A program made the position numbers and the translations under genes. Below are positions 5,425 through 7,946 of a stretch of 7,946 nucleotides of DNA, piece after piece. Within the stretch, counting starts at the first letter, position 1. The number at the start of each line of letters is the position of its first letter. The notes under the pieces were generated by a model, which ran no database searches, was not told the DNA's origin, and worked only from the letters and a program-made list of their open reading frames with translations. The DNA comes from CAG-1138 sp964495385. GTDB taxonomy: Bacteria; Bacillota; Clostridia; Christensenellales; CAG-917. The stretch is taken from contig CAZBVO010000031.1 of assembly GCA_964495385.1 (NCBI GenBank), positions 1-7,946 of the forward strand, written 5' to 3'.

Positions 5425-6573
5425 TTAATTTTGGTTTGTACGGTTGTTTGCGTCGCTCTCGATTGCCTGCAACAACTTTTTGGCAACGGTGCGAAGATGC
5501 CTTTTGGCGTTTAGCACCGAATCACGCTTAGACGATGCCTCTTCTGAAAGCGCAACAGCGGTTTTTATTCCCAATTTTTCGCACTCGGCACGGTCAAGTT
5601 CGTTGATTCCGACAACCGCATAAACGGGGACGCCTGCCCTTTTAGCCGCCGCGCACACCTTGAAAACGGTTTTGCCTCGCAATGACTGGCCGTCCAGCTT
5701 GCCTTCGCCGGTTATCACCGCATCCGCCGCCGATGCTTTTTTTTCAAAATCGGTGAGGGACAAAACACATTCCGCACCGCTTTTTACGTCCGCTTTCAAA
5801 TAGGCGACGAATCCGCCCGCCAATCCGCCTGCCGCACCCGCCCCGAGTTTGTCGTGCAATTTTACGCCGGTGATTTTTTCGGTGACGTCGGCATAGTTTT
5901 GCATTCCCTTCTCCAGCATGTCCGTATCGCTCGGCGAAGCGCCTTTTTGCCTGCTGTAAACGTATGTTGCGCCGTTTGGCCCGACAAGAGGATTGTCAAC
6001 GTCCGATAGCACGGTAAACTTTACGCCGTCGGTGAGGTTTTTTGTTCTTCTGACGCCGACTATTTGCGACAAATTTTCACCCGTAGGGACAATAGGATAG
6101 CCACTGCCGTCGACAAATTCAAACCCAAGTGCCGCCAATGCGCCTATTCCGCCGTCGTTGGTTGCGCTTCCGCCCACAAAAACATATATGTTTTTGGCGC
6201 CGCCCTCGATGGCCTGCCTGATAACCTCGCCCGTTCCGTACGAAGTGGTCGCTTTTGCACTGCATTGCCGAGGACTCAACAGCATAAGTCCCGAACATTC
6301 GGCCATTTCTATTATTGCTTCGTCGCCCGAAACCAAATATCTTGCCTCTCTTTTTTCAAACAGCGGCCCGTGGCAAATTGCCCTTTTTTCGACGTATTTT
6401 CCGCACGCCGAAAGCGCATCCAGCGTACCTTCTCCGCCGTCTGCCAAAAGCATTTCGACAATTTCAAAACGTTCGGGAGCGAACTCCTTCGCAACCTCCG
6501 AAAAAGCCTCCGCTACGTCCTTTGACGTCAACGTCCCCTTGAACGAGTCCGATGCAACCAAAACTTTCAACAT
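5425..6573 (-). CDS. glxK: glycerate kinase (GarK/GlxK family)
   Basis: This cytoplasmic enzyme of 382 residues phosphorylates D-glycerate with ATP, in this family usually to 2-phosphoglycerate, feeding lower glycolysis. The family's signature blocks are all present in order: DSFKG (9-13), ADGGEGT (44-50), TSYGTGE (110-116), GGSATNDGG (134-142), DVDNPLVGPNGA (191-202), AGAAGGLAGG (245-254) and TGEGKLDGQS (288-297). The length matches the usual 370-390. The frame opens at a GTG at 6582, but the GGAG site is only 3 nt from it. The ATG at 6573 gives the usual start MLKVLVASDSFKG, with a rather long 12-nt spacing, and is preferred. It has its own promoter and terminator and stands alone, with no glyoxylate, glycerate or sugar-acid genes beside it, so its pathway source of glycerate is not shown. 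The symbol follows Bacillus usage; garK is equally valid. Confidence 0.96.
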   Translation of the reverse strand: MLKVLVASDSFKGTLTSKDVAEAFSEVAKEFAPERFEIVEMLLADGGEGTLDALSACGKYVEKRAICHGPLFEKREARYLVSGDEAIIEMAECSGLMLLSPRQCSAKATTSYGTGEVIRQAIEGGAKNIYVFVGGSATNDGGIGALAALGFEFVDGSGYPIVPTGENLSQIVGVRRTKNLTDGVKFTVLSDVDNPLVGPNGATYVYSRQKGASPSDTDMLEKGMQNYADVTEKITGVKLHDKLGAGAAGGLAGGFVAYLKADVKSGAECVLSLTDFEKKASAADAVITGEGKLDGQSLRGKTVFKVCAAAKRAGVPVYAVVGINELDRAECEKLGIKTAVALSEEASSKRDSVLNAKRHLRTVAKKLLQAIESDANNRTNQN

Positions 6574-6609
6574 CTTTGCCACTTTCTCCGCTCTGTTGTT
6601 TACAAAACC

Positions 6610-6638
6610 ATTATAACACGTTAAGTTTCAATTTTCAA
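6610..6638 (-). promoter_or_regulatory. strong sigma-A-type promoter of the glycerate kinase gene
   Basis: On the minus strand TTGAAA (6633-6638) and a perfect TATAAT (6610-6615) are separated by 17 nt, with TGT just before the -10 as in extended promoters. The start codon is about 35 nt downstream. Confidence 0.85.
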
Positions 6639-6709
6639 CACCTAACCAAAACAACCTGCCTTTTCCGCCGCCAAAATACTATCGCTTCGCTTGCCCTCTT
6701 CCCTCGCAC

Positions 6710-6749
6710 AAAACAAAACCGAGCCAGACCTTATAGGTTCAGCCCGGCA
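6710..6749 (-). terminator. terminator of the three-gene cassette, repeat copy 1
   Basis: The minus-strand transcript forms CCGGGC(TGAACC)TATAA(GGTCTG)GCTCGG and then TTTTGTTTT. The outer six pairs hold with one G-U, while the inner six contain one A-C mismatch. It is 36 of 40 bases identical to copy 2 at 7907-7946. Read on the plus strand the stem has more mismatches, so the minus strand is the working direction. Confidence 0.85.
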
Positions 6750-6761
6750 AATTCGACTAAG

Positions 6762-6776
6762 TGAGTGCGTCACTCA
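6762..6776. repeat. small perfect inverted repeat between the cassette and its terminator
   Basis: TGAGTG (6762-6767) and CACTCA (6771-6776) pair around CGT. It lies between the last cassette stop codon and the terminator. It may simply be part of the 3' untranslated RNA; no function is evident. Confidence 0.3.
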
Positions 6777-6804
6777 TTAAATTCTTGATTGGGGTTTCGT
6801 CCGC

Positions 6805-7026
6805 TCATTCGAAAATAACTTTTAAGTCTTCTTCTTTTATGGCGGCAGGAATTTCGGTGGTTTTCCAAACACCGTCCGTATCTTGAAAAATTTCTCCGTC
6901 AAAATATACAAACCAACGGCCTGAAAGCTTTTCGTCTAAAATAATGCCTCTGTCGCCCTTTTTTATTCCTGCGTCTAAATATTCTTGACGGTCTTTAATA
7001 AGTTCTACTCTATCATATTCTTCCAT
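6805..7026 (-). CDS. DUF4926-like small protein, second tandem copy
   Basis: This acidic cytoplasmic protein of 73 residues has no signal or membrane segment. The pattern DRVELI...AGIKKGDRGIIL...WFVYFDGEI...EEDLKVI resembles DUF4926 and other small SH3-like barrels. It is about 60% identical (44 of 73 positions, ungapped) to the neighbouring copy, including the shared block FDGEI(F/Y)QD-DGVW-TTEI-AA. The ATG lies 1 nt after the preceding stop, and AGGTGG is 12 nt upstream. It ends in TGA. Small DUF4926-type proteins are known beside phage- and toxin-derived genes and may be immunity proteins, which suits its place after the MuF-like gene. The immunity role is inference; a tandem copy suggests duplication with divergence. 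Confidence 0.8.
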   Translation of the reverse strand: MEEYDRVELIKDRQEYLDAGIKKGDRGIILDEKLSGRWFVYFDGEIFQDTDGVWKTTEIPAAIKEEDLKVIFE

Positions 7027-7027
7027 A

Positions 7028-7249
7028 TTATTCTATTACCACCTTTACGTCTTCTTCCAAAACTGCCGCGTCAATTTCCGTAGTCGTCCAAACCCCGTCT
7101 TCGTCTTGATATATTTCACCGTCAAAAACAACAAGCCAGTATCCGTTTCGTTCTTCGCCCAGAACAATTCCTTTGTCTCCTTTTTTTAATCCTTGGTCTG
7201 TATATCTTTTTTTGTCAACAATAAGTTCCACTCTGTTTAATAACTTCAT
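7028..7249 (-). CDS. DUF4926-like small protein, first tandem copy
   Basis: This 73-residue protein is paralogous to the next gene downstream and has the same SH3-like pattern: NRVELI at the start, GLKKGDKGIVLG at 20-31, YWLVVFDGEI at 37-46 and EEDVKVV near the end. Its ATG is 1 nt after the TAG of the MuF/DUF6883-like gene, with GGAG 9 nt upstream inside that gene, so the three genes form one tightly coupled operon. Tight coupling to a larger toxin-like partner is what is expected for an immunity gene, but no activity can be read from the sequence. It could instead be a general small binding protein. Confidence 0.82.
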   Translation of the reverse strand: MKLLNRVELIVDKKRYTDQGLKKGDKGIVLGEERNGYWLVVFDGEIYQDEDGVWTTTEIDAAVLEEDVKVVIE

Positions 7250-7250
7250 A

Positions 7251-7826
7251 CTATTTCGCTCCGTATGGCGTAGTCAACACAATTCTTCCGTTTGGATATA
7301 CCATCCAACCCGAACGAAAAGTAATGCTCCCCTCTTTATTTTTCCGTTTTAATTCAATAACCACGTTTATTCTTTGGCCATAATCATTAAGTTTGCCCAA
7401 TGCATAATCTCCGACAGAATAGGCAAGGTTAGCTTGTTTTTCAATTTCGTTTTTTATTGTTTCCGAGTCTATTATACTATAACCCCAACTTTCAAACAAC
7501 TCTTTTTTGCCATTACTCTTCAAGTCCGAAAAAATATAATCCCTGATTTTCTCAATAGGGCATTCGGCCGTTGTGGTTATTGACGGAATATCAATGGTAT
7601 AGCAGTGACAATTGATGTGTAGTGGTTTCGGCGGACATTTATTTATTGCAAAACAACAGCCGTTAAGATTTAAACACATTGCACAATGTTTAGATAACGT
7701 ACCTATAAAAACGTTATTGCTTTTCGCAGAATTGCTCTCTGCGGGTTTTGTCCCTTCATGCACCCATTTCACCCAATTTGTTGAAAACAACTTTTTTGCG
7801 TACTCGTTTGCTTTTTGTAAATTCAT
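7251..7826 (-). CDS. MuF-tip/DUF6883-like protein, possible phage-derived toxin
   Basis: This 191-residue protein has no signal peptide. Residues 48-75 hold C48-x2-C51, LNG (53-55), C64, PP-x-P and H70-x2-C73-H74-C75, the arrangement at the C-terminal end of phage MuF/SPP1 gp7-type minor head proteins (C..C...G...P.H..CRC), probably a zinc site. The long N-terminal MuF body is absent; only about 45 residues precede the cluster. Residues about 135-191, with YALGKLNDYGQRINVVIEL and SGWMVYPNGRIVLTTPYG, resemble the DUF6883 domain found at the C-terminus of phage and toxin-like proteins. A GTG at 7856 opens the frame, but AAGGAGG lies 4 nt before the ATG at 7826, inside the longer version and at the expected place after the promoter. 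Two DUF4926-like genes follow. The bases are AT-richer than in neighbouring genes, suggesting transfer. Domain names are from memory of patterns; the toxin role is unproven. Confidence 0.75.
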   Translation of the reverse strand: MNLQKANEYAKKLFSTNWVKWVHEGTKPAESNSAKSNNVFIGTLSKHCAMCLNLNGCCFAINKCPPKPLHINCHCYTIDIPSITTTAECPIEKIRDYIFSDLKSNGKKELFESWGYSIIDSETIKNEIEKQANLAYSVGDYALGKLNDYGQRINVVIELKRKNKEGSITFRSGWMVYPNGRIVLTTPYGAK

Positions 7827-7846
7827 ATTGCCTCCTTTTGGCGAAG

Positions 7847-7875
7847 ATAATATCACGGAAATTTTTGATAATCAA
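7847..7875 (-). promoter_or_regulatory. sigma-A-type promoter of the three-gene cassette
   Basis: On the minus strand TTGATT (7870-7875) and TATTAT (7847-7852) are separated by 17 nt, about 20 nt before the ATG at 7826. An 11-nt odd palindrome, TTGAT-A-ATCAA (7865-7875), covers the -35 element and could be a repressor site. Confidence 0.7.
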
Positions 7876-7906
7876 TATTTTATGACACTAAATTTGCAAA
7901 AAATTT

Positions 7907-7946
7907 AAAACAAAACCGAGCCAAACCTTGTGGGTTCAGCTCGGCA
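7907..7946 (-). terminator. terminator of the gene beyond the window, repeat copy 2
   Basis: The minus-strand transcript pairs CCGAGCTGAACC with GGTTTGGCTCGG around CACAA, an uninterrupted 12-bp stem with two G-U pairs, followed by TTTTGTTTT. On the plus strand the middle positions would be C-A mismatches, which fixes the direction. The hairpin reaches the window edge, so it presumably ends an unseen minus-strand gene. It matches copy 1 at 36 of 40 bases. Confidence 0.85.

Noticed and set aside
6574..6582. Glycerate kinase starting at GTG 6582
   Set aside because: The ribosome site would be only 3 nt away, and the family normally begins directly before the first strand, matching the ATG at 6573.
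7827..7856. Longer MuF/DUF6883-like protein starting at GTG 7856
   Set aside because: The extension overlaps the -10 element and the AAGGAGG ribosome site of the ATG at 7826.
6710..7946. Insertion sequence or transposon bounded by the 40-bp repeats
   Set aside because: The repeats are direct and are working terminators, no transposase or integrase is present between them, and no target duplication is visible.
1..7946. CRISPR array, tRNA or rRNA genes
   Set aside because: No regularly spaced repeats, cloverleaf or rRNA-like sequence was seen on either strand.

Overview
All recognisable genes in this window lie on the minus strand, so transcription runs from high to low coordinates. Gene content (UgpC/MsmX-type ABC ATPase, RDD membrane protein, ECF-like sigma factor with an RsgI/PepSY-type membrane partner, strong AGGAGG ribosome sites, sigma-A-type promoters, Rho-independent terminators) points to a Bacillota genome, probably an uncultured Clostridia-type gut organism. 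The run of exactly 100 N indicates a scaffolded draft or metagenome assembly. TGA, TAA and TAG all act as stops, so the standard bacterial code applies. The taxonomic placement is inference.

Layout, in order of transcription. (1) 7946-6710: an AT-richer three-gene cassette bracketed by two near-identical 40-bp terminator hairpins. A 191-residue protein joins a Cys/His cluster resembling the tip of phage MuF/minor-head proteins to a DUF6883-like C-terminal domain. Two tandem 73-residue DUF4926-like paralogues follow, each 1 nt after the previous stop. This resembles a remnant of a phage-derived toxin with duplicated immunity genes, though the function is unproven. (2) 6638-5381: a single-gene unit for glycerate kinase with its own promoter and terminator. 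(3) 5377-4110: a single-gene unit for a membrane-anchored PI-PLC-like protein with altered active-site positions. (4) 4109-3985: a structured non-coding stretch holding either a plus-strand C-rich small-RNA candidate or a minus-strand leader with a perfect Shine-Dalgarno and a three-codon ORF. (5) 3931-1692: a sigma factor and a membrane-spanning RsgI-like partner with three PepSY modules, translationally coupled, ending in a strong terminator. A perfect 14-bp palindrome lies just inside the promoter. (6) 1691-1520: non-coding, hairpin-rich. (7) 1519-1286: promoter, leader and first 40 codons of an RDD-family membrane protein, cut by the gap at 1186-1285. (8) 1185-1: an ABC transporter ATPase followed by the first 22 codons of a MalF/UgpA-type sugar permease that leaves the window.

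The units look mostly independent. The sigma/partner pair and the terminator-bracketed cassette are the most interesting parts; the transporter and glycerate kinase are ordinary carbon metabolism.
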